A DNA stretch of 64,000 nucleotides from Nocardia araoensis NBRC 100135 (lineage in GTDB: Bacteria; Actinomycetota; Actinomycetes; Mycobacteriales; Mycobacteriaceae). The notes beneath the pieces are model-generated. The model was not told the DNA's origin. It ran no database searches and saw nothing but the letters and a program-made list of their open reading frames with translations. The translations under genes and the position numbers were made by a program. Position 1 is the stretch's first letter. Each line of letters starts with the position of its first letter. This document shows positions 45,825 to 54,433 of the stretch, piece after piece. The stretch covers positions 1-64,000 of the forward strand of contig NZ_BAFR01000170.1 of NCBI RefSeq assembly GCF_000308435.1, written 5' to 3'.

Positions 45825-46958
45825 TCAGCTGATGCCCAGACGACCGGTGCATGCGGGCCAAGCGCCCCAGCCCTGCCGCTGCCGGGTGATCTCCGCGATG
45901 GCGATCTGCTCTTCCCTGGTGGCCAGGTCGGCGCGCGGGGCGTACCGCAGCCCGCCCTGCCGCTCCCAGGTGCCCTGGTCGAACTGCACGCCGCCGTAGT
46001 AGCCGTTGCCGGTGTTGATCGACCAGTTGCCGGTGGACTCGCAGCGGGCCAGCGCGTCCCAGACGTCGCCGTCGCGCACCGGGGGCACCTCGGTGCCCGG
46101 CTTGGCTCCCTTGCGGACCGTCTTCGGCTGCGCGGCCACGGTGACCGTGGAACCGACCGCCTGACGGCCCACTTCCTGGCCGTTGACCATGGTGACCGCG
46201 AACGTGACGTTCTGGACGCCGGGAGCGCCGGGGGCCTCCACCACCGTGCGGCTCATGTTCATGGTCGGGTCCTCGATGACGTTCTCCGGCGGATCCAGCG
46301 GCAGCGTCTCGGTGTGCTGTTCGACTCGCTTGCGCGTCACGGTGACGCGCAGCCCGTTGGTCAGCGGGGTGGACGCGGCCGGCTCGACGGAGTCCTGCTC
46401 GATCAGCGGGATTCCGGTCACCTCGAGGAATTTGCCCACGGTGGGTGCGGCGGCGCGCACGTCCACCGGATTGCCCATGCCGTCCACCAGCGAGACCACG
46501 CGCGGCGTCGCGATCGTCAGCGACGCGCCCTGCAGCGGGAGCCGCTCGTCACGGGCGGGTGAGACGTACACCTCTTTCGGGATCTTCAGCTGTTCGAGCG
46601 CCTCGCCCGCGGTCACGCCGGTGGTCCAGACCTTCTGCGTCATTCCGTCGACCGACAGATCGACCTCTTTGGCGCGGTTGAGCGTGATCGTCGCGCCGTC
46701 GGCGATGTGCGCGGCCAGGGCGGGAGCCACCTTGTCGCGGTCGGTCACGGCGAAGCCCGCAGCCTTCAGCACACCGCGCACGTCGCGCGACATCGTGGTC
46801 TGGAAGAGCTTCTCGCCGTCCACGACGACCGTCACCGTCTTGCGATTCACGATCGCGAGACCGGCGCCGACGATCAGCGTCAGCAGCAGCGCGCCGACCG
46901 CGATGTAGAGCAGCGGCGAACGCGACTGGTTGATCCGCGTGAAGGGGGACATGGTCAC
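45825..46958 (-). CDS. rpfB: Resuscitation-promoting factor RpfB
   Basis: A 377-residue cell-wall lytic transglycosylase that promotes regrowth from dormancy. It has an N-terminal membrane segment (about 15-36), DUF348 repeats beginning at KTVTVVVDGEK, a G5 domain (about 205-280), and the C-terminal Rpf domain (about 298-370) with catalytic E307 in ARCESTGNW and GGVQFDQGTWE. M. tuberculosis RpfB carries a lipobox cysteine at the end of the membrane segment; here the equivalent stretch AIVNRKTV has none, so membrane anchoring should be by the helix. The start is GTG 46958 or the ATG two codons later. Confidence 0.95.
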   Translation of the reverse strand: MTMSPFTRINQSRSPLLYIAVGALLLTLIVGAGLAIVNRKTVTVVVDGEKLFQTTMSRDVRGVLKAAGFAVTDRDKVAPALAAHIADGATITLNRAKEVDLSVDGMTQKVWTTGVTAGEALEQLKIPKEVYVSPARDERLPLQGASLTIATPRVVSLVDGMGNPVDVRAAAPTVGKFLEVTGIPLIEQDSVEPAASTPLTNGLRVTVTRKRVEQHTETLPLDPPENVIEDPTMNMSRTVVEAPGAPGVQNVTFAVTMVNGQEVGRQAVGSTVTVAAQPKTVRKGAKPGTEVPPVRDGDVWDALARCESTGNWSINTGNGYYGGVQFDQGTWERQGGLRYAPRADLATREEQIAIAEITRQRQGWGAWPACTGRLGIS

Positions 46959-47110
46959 AGCACGATAACGAGGGGGTCCGGCGCCGACAACAGCAAGCTC
47001 AGGAACAGCGCCTTTTCAATATCACGATCAAATATCGACCCCGCAGGTAAATCACGAAACGGGACGCCGAAAGTGACATAGGACACATTTCGTGTACACC
47101 GATGCATTAC

Positions 47111-47127
47111 GGGCATCCGTGATGCCC
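47111..47127 (-). promoter_or_regulatory. Hairpin in the rpfB upstream region
   Basis: GGGCATC-CGT-GATGCCC has exact 7-bp arms and lies between the tatD stop and the rpfB start. It could terminate the tatD transcript or form part of an rpfB leader. Confidence 0.45.
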
Positions 47128-47161
47128 CTCGGGTGCGCGCGCCCCTCGGCGGGCGTCCCGC

Positions 47162-47989
47162 TCAGATCCGGTAGACGCGACGCGCGTTGGCGGTGGTGAT
47201 CTTCGCCAGTTCCAGCGGATCCTGCTCGCGCAACTCGGCCAGCGCCCGCACGGTGTACGGCAGGCAGTACGGCTCGTTCGGCGCGCCGCGGAACGGATGC
47301 GGGGTCAGATACGGCGCGTCGGTCTCGACCAGGATCTGATCGTCCGGCACCACCTTGGCCGCCTCGCGCAATTCGTGCGCGTTCTTGAAACTCACCGTTC
47401 CGGAGAAGCTCAGGATGTAGCCCTCGGCCACGCACGACAGCGCCATGTTCGTGTCCGAGGAGAAGCAGTGGAAGATCACGCGGTCCGGCGCGCCCTCGTC
47501 CAGCAGCACGGTGAGCAGGTCGTGGTCGGCCTCGCGGTTGTGGATCATCAGCGGCTTGCGCACCCGCTTGGCCAGGTCGATGTGCCAGCGGAAGCCCTCG
47601 ATCTGCGTCTCGATGTCGGCGCAGCCGTCCAGCTTGCCCGGCCAGTAGTAGTCCAGGCCCGTCTCGCCGACGGCGACCACCCGCGGGTCGTCGGCCAGGC
47701 GCTCCAGCTCAGCCTTCGCGTCGTCGTCGAGCGCGTTCGCCCTGGTCGGGTGCAGCGCGACGGCGGCGAACACGCGATCGTCCCAGTGCGCGGCCCGCAC
47801 CGCCCACTGGGCGGCGGCCAGGTCGTCGGCGACGGTGACCACCCGGCCCACGCCGACCGAAGCGGCGCGGTCGACGATCGCGACGGTGGACGCCGCGTCG
47901 GTCGCGCCGCAGGCGTCCAGGTGGGTGTGCGCGTCCACGATCGGTGCCAGCGGCTCGGGCAGCTCGGGTGCGGAACGCTTCGCACTCAT
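47162..47989 (-). CDS. tatD: TatD family metal-dependent DNase
   Basis: A 275-residue TIM-barrel hydrolase of the amidohydrolase superfamily. Metal ligands are in DAHTHLDACG (about 19-28), GETGLDYYW (Glu), MIHNREAD (His) and IFHCFSSD (His), and VETDAPYLTPHPFRG carries the final Asp. TatD enzymes are 3'-5' exonucleases acting in DNA repair and quality control. It lies directly upstream of rpfB on the same strand and divergent from metG, as in M. tuberculosis. Confidence 0.94.
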   Translation of the reverse strand: MSAKRSAPELPEPLAPIVDAHTHLDACGATDAASTVAIVDRAASVGVGRVVTVADDLAAAQWAVRAAHWDDRVFAAVALHPTRANALDDDAKAELERLADDPRVVAVGETGLDYYWPGKLDGCADIETQIEGFRWHIDLAKRVRKPLMIHNREADHDLLTVLLDEGAPDRVIFHCFSSDTNMALSCVAEGYILSFSGTVSFKNAHELREAAKVVPDDQILVETDAPYLTPHPFRGAPNEPYCLPYTVRALAELREQDPLELAKITTANARRVYRI

Positions 47990-48087
47990 CGGCGGCCACC
48001 CCGCGGCGCGGACGCCGGGACCCGCGAATCGACGAGGGGCATATTCACGCGAGCGAAAGAATGCACGCGCATTACAGTAGACACACC

Positions 48088-49647
48088 ATGAGCGCAGCTG
48101 ACCGCCCCGCCTTCTACATCACCACGGCCATCGCCTATCCGAACGGCGCGCCGCACATCGGGCATGCGTACGAGTACATCTCGGCCGACGCCATCGCCCG
48201 CTTCAAGCGCCTCGACGGCTACGACGTGTTCTTCATGACCGGCACCGACGAGCACGGCCAGAAGATGCAGCAGGCCGCGGCCGCCGAGGGCATCCCGGTG
48301 GAAGAGCTCGCGGCCCGCAACTCCGACGTGTTCGAGGCGCTGGACAAGACGCTCGACATCTCCTTCGACCGGTTCATCCGCACCACCGACGCCGACCACC
48401 AAGCGGCCAGCGTCGCCATCTGGGAGCGGATGCTGGCCAACGGCGACATCTACCTCGGCAATTACTCCGGCTGGTACTCGGTGCGCGACGAGGCGTTCTA
48501 CACCGACGAGGAGACCACGGTGCTGGAGGACGGCACCCGCATCTCCACCGAGTCCAAGACGCCGGTCACCTGGACCGAGGAGTCGAACTACTTCTTCCGG
48601 CTGTCGGCCTACCAGGACAAGCTGCTGGCCCTCTACGAGGAGCATCCGGAGTTCATCGCGCCCGCCACCCGGCGCAACGAGATCGTCAGCTACGTCAAGG
48701 CGGGTCTGAAGGACCTGTCCATCTCGCGCACCACCTTCGACTGGGGCGTGCCGGTGCCCGACCATCCCGATCACGTCATGTACGTGTGGGTGGACGCGCT
48801 CACCAACTACATCACCGGCGTCGGCTTCCCCGACACCGACTCCGCGGCCTTCACCAAGTTCTGGCCCGCCGACGTGCACATCATCGGCAAGGACATCACG
48901 CGGTTCCACACGGTGTACTGGCCCGCGTTCCTGCTCTCGGCCGGAGTGGAACTGCCGAAGCGCGTCTTCGTGCACGGGTTCCTGTACAACAAGGGCGAGA
49001 AGATGTCCAAGTCGGTCGGCAACGTGGTCGACCCGCTGGAGCTGGTCGAGAACTACGGCTTGGACGCGGTGCGCTTCTTCCTGCTGCGCGAGATCTCCTA
49101 CGGCCAGGACGGCAGCTACAGCCACGAGGCCATCGTGAGCCGGATCAACAGCGACTTGGCCAACGAGTTCGGCAACCTGGTGCAGCGCAGCACCAAGCTG
49201 GTCGCGCGCGACTGCGGCGGCGTGGTGCCTACGCCGGGCGAGTTCACCGACGACGACCGCGCCCTGCTGGATCTGGCGGGCGGTCTGCTGGAGCGCTGCC
49301 GGACCGAATTCGACGCCCAGCAGATGCATTTGGCGCTGGAGGCGATCTGGCTGGCCCTCGGCGAGACGAACCGGTATTTCTCCGCGCAGGCGCCGTGGGC
49401 GCTGGCGAAGTCGGGCACCCCGGAGGATCTCGCCCGCGAGGCCACCGTGCTGTACGTGACGCTGGAGGTGCTGCGCATCGTCGCGATCCTGGTGCAGCCG
49501 GTGATGCCGGGATCGGCGGGCCGCATCCTCGATCAGCTAGGGCAGCAGAGCCGGACCTTCGCCGATATCGCGACGCCGATCGAGCCCGGGTTGGCGCTGC
49601 CCGCGCCGGAACCGGTGTTCCCGAAGTACGTCGAACCGAAGGACTGA
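48088..49647 (+). CDS. metG: Methionyl-tRNA synthetase
   Basis: A 519-residue class I synthetase that charges tRNA-Met. HIGH is at 23-26 (APHIGHAYEY) and KMSKS occurs in GEKMSKSVGN. The connecting-peptide region lacks the four-cysteine zinc knuckle, as in the short MetRS class. The C-terminal anticodon-binding helices end near residue 510 and no EMAP/Trbp111-like domain follows. The ATG at 48088 is chosen; the frame is open upstream into the divergent tatD region. Confidence 0.96.
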   Translation: MSAADRPAFYITTAIAYPNGAPHIGHAYEYISADAIARFKRLDGYDVFFMTGTDEHGQKMQQAAAAEGIPVEELAARNSDVFEALDKTLDISFDRFIRTTDADHQAASVAIWERMLANGDIYLGNYSGWYSVRDEAFYTDEETTVLEDGTRISTESKTPVTWTEESNYFFRLSAYQDKLLALYEEHPEFIAPATRRNEIVSYVKAGLKDLSISRTTFDWGVPVPDHPDHVMYVWVDALTNYITGVGFPDTDSAAFTKFWPADVHIIGKDITRFHTVYWPAFLLSAGVELPKRVFVHGFLYNKGEKMSKSVGNVVDPLELVENYGLDAVRFFLLREISYGQDGSYSHEAIVSRINSDLANEFGNLVQRSTKLVARDCGGVVPTPGEFTDDDRALLDLAGGLLERCRTEFDAQQMHLALEAIWLALGETNRYFSAQAPWALAKSGTPEDLAREATVLYVTLEVLRIVAILVQPVMPGSAGRILDQLGQQSRTFADIATPIEPGLALPAPEPVFPKYVEPKD

Positions 49648-49859
49648 CCCCCTCCGTCCTGCCGTAACCATAAGGCGCACAACGGTTTCGCGGTGCTCCA
49701 CGGCGGCATGCCCACGGATGGATCCACCTGGCTTCCCGTCGTGGAATGTGTTGTCGGATAATGAAACACCGGTTCGCGGCCTGGCGACGCCCCCGGACCG
49801 TGTGCGATCGGTACGACGACGTTCCGTTCGGAATCGGTTCCGGCACAGAGAGGGCACAC

Positions 49860-50528
49860 ATGGGCCAGCAGCACGCGACGGCATCCGTTCACCGGTCCGG
49901 TTTCGCCGAGCGGCATCGGGCGGCACGCGAAGCCGTGCTCACGTCGCAACGCGGCAGGCTGGTCGAGGCGATGGTGGAGTCCGTCGACAACAAGGGCTAC
50001 CCCGCCACCACCCTCACCGATATCGTTGCCAGAGCCAGAGTCTCGCGAACGACCTTCTACGACCATTTCGCGAACAAAGAGGAGTGCTTCGCCGAGGCGG
50101 TGCACACCGGCGTCGACATCATGGCGACCAGGATCGCCGACGAACTGGCCCAGCTGCCGCCGGACGCCGACGCCTACGCGAAGATCGAATCCATCGTGGT
50201 CACCTTCTGCCAGACCGTCGCCACCGAGCCGGATTTCGCCCGGCTGGTGCTCGTGGAGTCGTTCAAGGTGAACCAGGACGCCGTCGGCTACCGCGACCTG
50301 GCGGTGGACCGCTTCGCCCAGTTGTACCGGGTGTTCTACGACCAGGCTCGCGCGGCGGACCCGACGCTCCCCGAACTGTCCGACGGGCTGATCGCCCTGA
50401 TCCCGGACGCGATCGGCGAGCGGACGCGGCGGATCATCGTCTCCGACGGACCCGCGCGCGTCCCGGACATGGCGCCGCTTTTCGTCCAGTTCGTCATGAG
50501 CGCCCTGGGGCTGTCGGTTCCCTCCTGA
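49860..50528 (+). CDS. TetR family transcriptional regulator
   Basis: A 222-residue TetR regulator. The HTH is TLTDIVARARVSRTTFYDHF followed by ANKEECFAEAV, a pattern seen in KstR2- and AcrR-like actinobacterial regulators. The ATG at 49860 follows GAGAGGG; the frame upstream of it is not convincing. A small palindrome, TTCCG-TT-CGGAA (49822-49833), lies 27 bp upstream and is a candidate self-operator. The adjacent phosphomutase/isocitrate-lyase-like gene is convergent, so no target is obvious. Confidence 0.87.
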   Translation: MGQQHATASVHRSGFAERHRAAREAVLTSQRGRLVEAMVESVDNKGYPATTLTDIVARARVSRTTFYDHFANKEECFAEAVHTGVDIMATRIADELAQLPPDADAYAKIESIVVTFCQTVATEPDFARLVLVESFKVNQDAVGYRDLAVDRFAQLYRVFYDQARAADPTLPELSDGLIALIPDAIGERTRRIIVSDGPARVPDMAPLFVQFVMSALGLSVPS

Positions 50529-50576
50529 ACGCGGCCCGGTGACTGTCACCGGGCGCGTCATCGCTTTCCGCCCGTC

Positions 50577-51329
50577 TCACTTCCAGCGGTCGAGCAGGGT
50601 ATTGATCTCCTTGGTCAGCGCGGCCTGCAGGAACGGGCCGAAGGTGATCCGCGCTACGCCCTGGTCGGCGAGGGCGGCCTTGTCGGCCTGATCCGGGAGG
50701 ACGGTGGCGCTGATCGGCAGCGGCAGCTCACCGGTCAGGCGGCGCATGTCGGCCTCGGCGTGGCGGCCCACCGGGAACAGCACGTCGGCGCCCGCCTCGG
50801 CGGCCAGCTTCAGCCGCTCGATGGCGCGGTCCACGCGGTCGGCCTCGTCCCCGTCCTGGCGCAGGAACAGATCGGTGCGCGCGTTGATCACCACGTGCAC
50901 CCCCGCCGCGTCGGCGGCCTTGCGGAGCCCGTGCACGAGGTCGGCGTGTTCCTGGCCGGTGCGCAGGCGCCTGCCCTCGCTGTGCACGGTGTCCTCGATG
51001 TTCAGTCCGATCGCCCCCGCCGCGAGCAGGCCCTCGACCAGCCGTGCCGGCTCCTGCCCGTAGCCCGACTCGATGTCCACCGACACCGGGACATCCACCG
51101 CCGCCGTGATCTGCCGTACCCGGGTCAGCGACTCGTCGAACGTCATCCCTTCCCCGTCCGAGCGGCCGATCGAATCGGCCAGCGGATGACTGCCCACTGT
51201 CAAGGCCGGAAAGCCCGCCGCGACGGCGACTTTCGCGGACCAGGCATCCCACACCGTCGGGAAGACGCCCGGATCACCCGGCACGTGCAACCCGAGAAAC
51301 GTCGTGGCTTTGCTCTCCAGAGAAGTCAT
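50577..51329 (-). CDS. Isocitrate lyase / phosphoenolpyruvate mutase family protein
   Basis: A 250-residue TIM-barrel enzyme of the PEP mutase/ICL superfamily (cd00377). It has FPTVWDAWSAKVAVAAGF near the N-terminus, VSVDIESGYG with the metal-binding Asp and Glu, GLNIEDTVHSEGR and NARTDLFLR. The KKCGH catalytic loop of isocitrate lyase is not evident, so methylisocitrate lyase-like, oxaloacetase or another C-C/P-C bond activity is possible. The ATG at 51329 is used; an in-frame ATG at 51341 is equally possible. Confidence 0.85.
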   Translation of the reverse strand: MTSLESKATTFLGLHVPGDPGVFPTVWDAWSAKVAVAAGFPALTVGSHPLADSIGRSDGEGMTFDESLTRVRQITAAVDVPVSVDIESGYGQEPARLVEGLLAAGAIGLNIEDTVHSEGRRLRTGQEHADLVHGLRKAADAAGVHVVINARTDLFLRQDGDEADRVDRAIERLKLAAEAGADVLFPVGRHAEADMRRLTGELPLPISATVLPDQADKAALADQGVARITFGPFLQAALTKEINTLLDRWK

Positions 51330-51397
51330 ACCGATGATCATGCCCGCCGCCCCGCTCCGGGTCGACCACCCGCGCGGAGCGAAGCGGCCGCGGGCGG

Positions 51398-52246
51398 CTA
51401 GGAGGTGCGGCGCGCGGCCAGAACCGCATCGTAGAGTTCGCGACGGGAGACGGCGTGGGCAGCGGCGACCTCGGCGCAGGCGTCCTTCAGACGCACGCCG
51501 GTCGCGGTGCGGGACTCCACGGCGTCCACCAGGTCCGCGGGGTCGGTGGCGGGGGGCTGGGCGCCCGCGAGCACCACGGTGATCTCGCCGCGTGCGCCCT
51601 CGACAGCCCACTCGGCCAGTTCGGCCAGGGTCCCCCGGATCACTTCCTCGTAGGTCTTGGTCAGCTCCCGGCAGACGGCGGCGCGGCGATCCGGGCCGAG
51701 CACCTCGACCGCGTCGGCCAGGCAGTCGGCGAGCCGGTGCGGCGCCTCGAAGAAGACACAGGCGCGCGGTTCGGTGATCAAGGTGCGCAACCACTCCCGG
51801 CGCTGACCGGATTTGCGCGGCGGGAATCCGTCGAAGCAGAACCGTTCGACCGGCAAGGCCGACAGCGCCAGCGCCGTGGTCACCGCCGACGGACCGGGCA
51901 GGCAGGTCACCGGCAGGTCCCGCTCGACGCACGCCGCCACCATGCGATAGCCGGGATCGCTCACCGACGGCATGCCCGCGTCGGTCACCAGCAGCACCGT
52001 GCGGCCGTCGGCGATCTCGTCGAGCAGCATCGGGATCCTGGCGGTCTCGACGTGGTCGTAGAAACTGACCACCCGGCCGGAGATCTCGACGCCGAGCGCC
52101 TTGGCCAGCGATCTGGTGCGGCGGGTGTCCTCGGCGGCGACGACATCGGCCGTCGCCAGCGCCTCGCGCAGCCGCTGCGAGGCGTCACCGACATCACCCA
52201 TCGGCGTCGCCGCGAGCACCAGCCCGCCCGCCGTCTCGTCAGCCAC
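51398..52246 (-). CDS. rsmI: 16S rRNA (cytidine(1402)-2'-O)-methyltransferase
   Basis: A 282-residue tetrapyrrole-methylase-fold enzyme that methylates C1402 in the decoding centre. Motifs are LVLAATPMGDVGDAS (about 10-24), AEDTRRTRSLAKALG, VTDAGMPSVSDPG and LPGPSAVTTALALS. The GTG at 52246 has AGGAG 5 nt upstream; the open frame continues to 52561 only as a shadow of pmt. It is divergent from pmt, the same arrangement as Rv1003/Rv1002c in M. tuberculosis. Confidence 0.95.
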   Translation of the reverse strand: MADETAGGLVLAATPMGDVGDASQRLREALATADVVAAEDTRRTRSLAKALGVEISGRVVSFYDHVETARIPMLLDEIADGRTVLLVTDAGMPSVSDPGYRMVAACVERDLPVTCLPGPSAVTTALALSALPVERFCFDGFPPRKSGQRREWLRTLITEPRACVFFEAPHRLADCLADAVEVLGPDRRAAVCRELTKTYEEVIRGTLAELAEWAVEGARGEITVVLAGAQPPATDPADLVDAVESRTATGVRLKDACAEVAAAHAVSRRELYDAVLAARRTS

Positions 52247-52428
52247 CGCACTCCTGTCCGCATCATGTATCCGGCGACAACCGCCCACCCGCAGCCTATC
52301 CACCGCCACCACCGGCCCCAGCAGACACCGGCGCAACGAGGTTCGGCAGCCTTCATGACGGAAACCCCGAACCCCCCAACTGGTACGGCCTGAAGACCCG
52401 GAGAGGCGGAGGAGCATACGATCGGGGC

Positions 52429-54054
52429 GTGACCCAGGTGACCGACCAGCGCGCGACCGCACGGTTCGGAACCGTGCCCTCCTGGTCGAGCCCTGGACCG
52501 CTGCGGCCGCCGCCCGACTTCGGGCCGACCGACCGCGCGCGCGGCTGGCTGGTGACGGCATTCCTCACCGCGATCGCGGCGGTGACGCGCTTCACCATGC
52601 TCAACTACCCGACCGACGCGGGCACCCCCGTGTTCGACGAGAAGCACTACGCCCCGCAGGCCTGGCAGATGCTCACCGGCGGCTGGGTGGAGGACAACCC
52701 CGGCTACGGGCTGGTGGTGCATCCCCCCGTCGGCAAGCAGTTCATCGCGATCGGCGAGGCGATGTTCGGCTACAACGGCTGGGGTTGGCGCTTCACCGCC
52801 GCGCTCGCCGGAACGGTGTTGGTACTGCTGGTGATCCGGATCACCCGGCGGATGACGCGCTCCACCCTGATCGGCGCGATCGCGGGCATCCTTCTGATCG
52901 CCGACGGGCTGACCTTCGTCTCCTCGCGCATCGGCATGCTCGACATCTTCATGGCGCTGTTCGTCACCGCCGCCTTCGGCTGCCTGATCGTCGACCGCGA
53001 CGAGGTGCGCGCCCGGATCGCGCGCGCCGACGCGGAAGGCCGGATCGGCGTGACGGACTGGGGACCGCGCCTCGGGGTGCGCTGGTGGCGCTTCGGCGCC
53101 GGCGTGCTGCTCGGGCTGGCCTGCGGAACCAAATGGTCCGGCATCTACTTCATCGCCGCCTTCGGCCTGATGAGCGTCTACTTCGACCTCTCGGCGCGGC
53201 GGCTATACGGGGTGCGCCGTCCGTGGCTGGGAGTGGCGCTGCGCGACATCGGCCCCGCGCTGTACGCGCTGGTGCTCATCCCCCTCGGCGTCTACCTGGC
53301 CAGTTACTGGGCCTGGTTCACGAGCGAGACCGGCGTGTACCGGTACATGCCGGGCAATCCGTCCGCGCCGACGGACCCGATCGGCACCGGAGGATTCTGG
53401 TCGCATGTGGTGCCCGGCGCGCTGCGTTCGCTCTGGTACTTCAACGCCAGATCGCTGGAATTCCACACGGAGCTGACCAATTCGGCCGGCAACCATCACC
53501 CTTGGGAATCCAAGCCGTGGACCTGGCCCATGGGCCTGCGCCCGATGCTGTACTACTACGCCGACAGCGGCGTCACCGGTTGCGGGCAGACCCAGTGCGT
53601 GAAGGCCGTGATGCTGATCGGGACGCCCGCCATCTGGTGGGTAGCCTTCCCGGTGCTGGCCTGGATGCTGTGGCGCGCCGTGGTCCGTCGCGACTGGCGC
53701 CACGGCGCGGTGCTGGTCGGCTACGGCGCCGCGCTGCTGCCCTGGTTCGCCACCCTCGACCGGCAGATGTACTACTTCTACGCCGTCCCGATGGCCCCGT
53801 TCCTGGCGATGGGCGTGGCGCTGACGCTCGGCGACGTGCTGGGCCCGGCGCGTCCGAGCACCATCCCGCGCAGCCCCGCGGGGACCTATCTGCCCGCACC
53901 GCCGAACGAACGGCGCAGCCTCGGGCTACTCGCGGTCTGCCTCTACCTGGGCCTGGTGATCGCCAACTTCATCTGGCTCTGGCCGATTCTCACCGCGCTG
54001 CCGATCACTCCGGGCAACTGGCACGACCATCTCTGGCTGCCCAGCTGGCGCTGA
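52429..54054 (+). CDS. pmt: Polyprenol-phosphate-mannose-protein mannosyltransferase (PMT, Rv1002c-like)
   Basis: A 541-residue GT39/GT-C membrane enzyme that O-mannosylates secreted proteins with polyprenyl-phosphate-mannose. It has about ten or eleven membrane segments. The acidic pair D70-E71 in PVFDEKHYAPQAW sits in the first extracytoplasmic loop, where eukaryotic PMTs carry their catalytic Asp-Glu. MLDIFMALFVTAAF and CGTKWSGIYFI are family strings. The GTG start lies 182 nt from the divergent rsmI start. Confidence 0.94.
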   Translation: MTQVTDQRATARFGTVPSWSSPGPLRPPPDFGPTDRARGWLVTAFLTAIAAVTRFTMLNYPTDAGTPVFDEKHYAPQAWQMLTGGWVEDNPGYGLVVHPPVGKQFIAIGEAMFGYNGWGWRFTAALAGTVLVLLVIRITRRMTRSTLIGAIAGILLIADGLTFVSSRIGMLDIFMALFVTAAFGCLIVDRDEVRARIARADAEGRIGVTDWGPRLGVRWWRFGAGVLLGLACGTKWSGIYFIAAFGLMSVYFDLSARRLYGVRRPWLGVALRDIGPALYALVLIPLGVYLASYWAWFTSETGVYRYMPGNPSAPTDPIGTGGFWSHVVPGALRSLWYFNARSLEFHTELTNSAGNHHPWESKPWTWPMGLRPMLYYYADSGVTGCGQTQCVKAVMLIGTPAIWWVAFPVLAWMLWRAVVRRDWRHGAVLVGYGAALLPWFATLDRQMYYFYAVPMAPFLAMGVALTLGDVLGPARPSTIPRSPAGTYLPAPPNERRSLGLLAVCLYLGLVIANFIWLWPILTALPITPGNWHDHLWLPSWR

Positions 54055-54061
54055 GAGCACG

Positions 54062-54433
54062 TCAACTTTCCAAGGCTGCCTGCACATATCGGAGGGCGGT
54101 CGCGTCGTCCAGACCCAATCTGCGCACGGTCGCGACGTAGGCGGTGGCCGCGCGGCCCGCCACGTCGCGGGTCGGATCGCCGGACGAAGCGATGAAGGAG
54201 CCTTGCCTGCCCCGGGTTTCGACCACCCCGTCGGCCTCCAGCTCGCGGTAGGCGCGCGCCACCGTGTTGGGGGCGAGGCCGAGTTGGGCGGCGAGGGCGC
54301 GGACGGTCGGGATCTTGGTTCCTGCGGTCAGCTCGCCGGAGCGCACCTGGGCGATGATGCCGAGGCGTAGCTGCTCGTAGGGCGGCACAGTCGAGTCGTG
54401 CGAGACCGTGATGGTGAACATGCCCGCGCTCAC
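54062..54433 (-). CDS. GntR family transcriptional regulator (YtrA-like)
   Basis: A 123-residue short GntR regulator with only the winged helix and a short helical C-terminus, as in the YtrA subfamily. The DNA-binding part is PPYEQLRLGIIAQVRSGEL, KIPTVRALAAQLGLAPNTVARAYRE cut here as RALAAQLGLAPNTVARAYRE. The GTG at 54433 overlaps the arcA stop (GTGA), implying translational coupling; an ATG at 54421 is an alternative start. YtrA-type regulators usually control transporters or resistance genes, so pairing with arginine deiminase is noteworthy. Confidence 0.87.
   Translation of the reverse strand: MSAGMFTITVSHDSTVPPYEQLRLGIIAQVRSGELTAGTKIPTVRALAAQLGLAPNTVARAYRELEADGVVETRGRQGSFIASSGDPTRDVAGRAATAYVATVRRLGLDDATALRYVQAALES

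Noticed and set aside
46959..47161. c-di-AMP (ydaO-type) riboswitch before rpfB
   Set aside because: Some actinobacterial rpf genes have one, but the conserved riboswitch core could not be found and the region is short.
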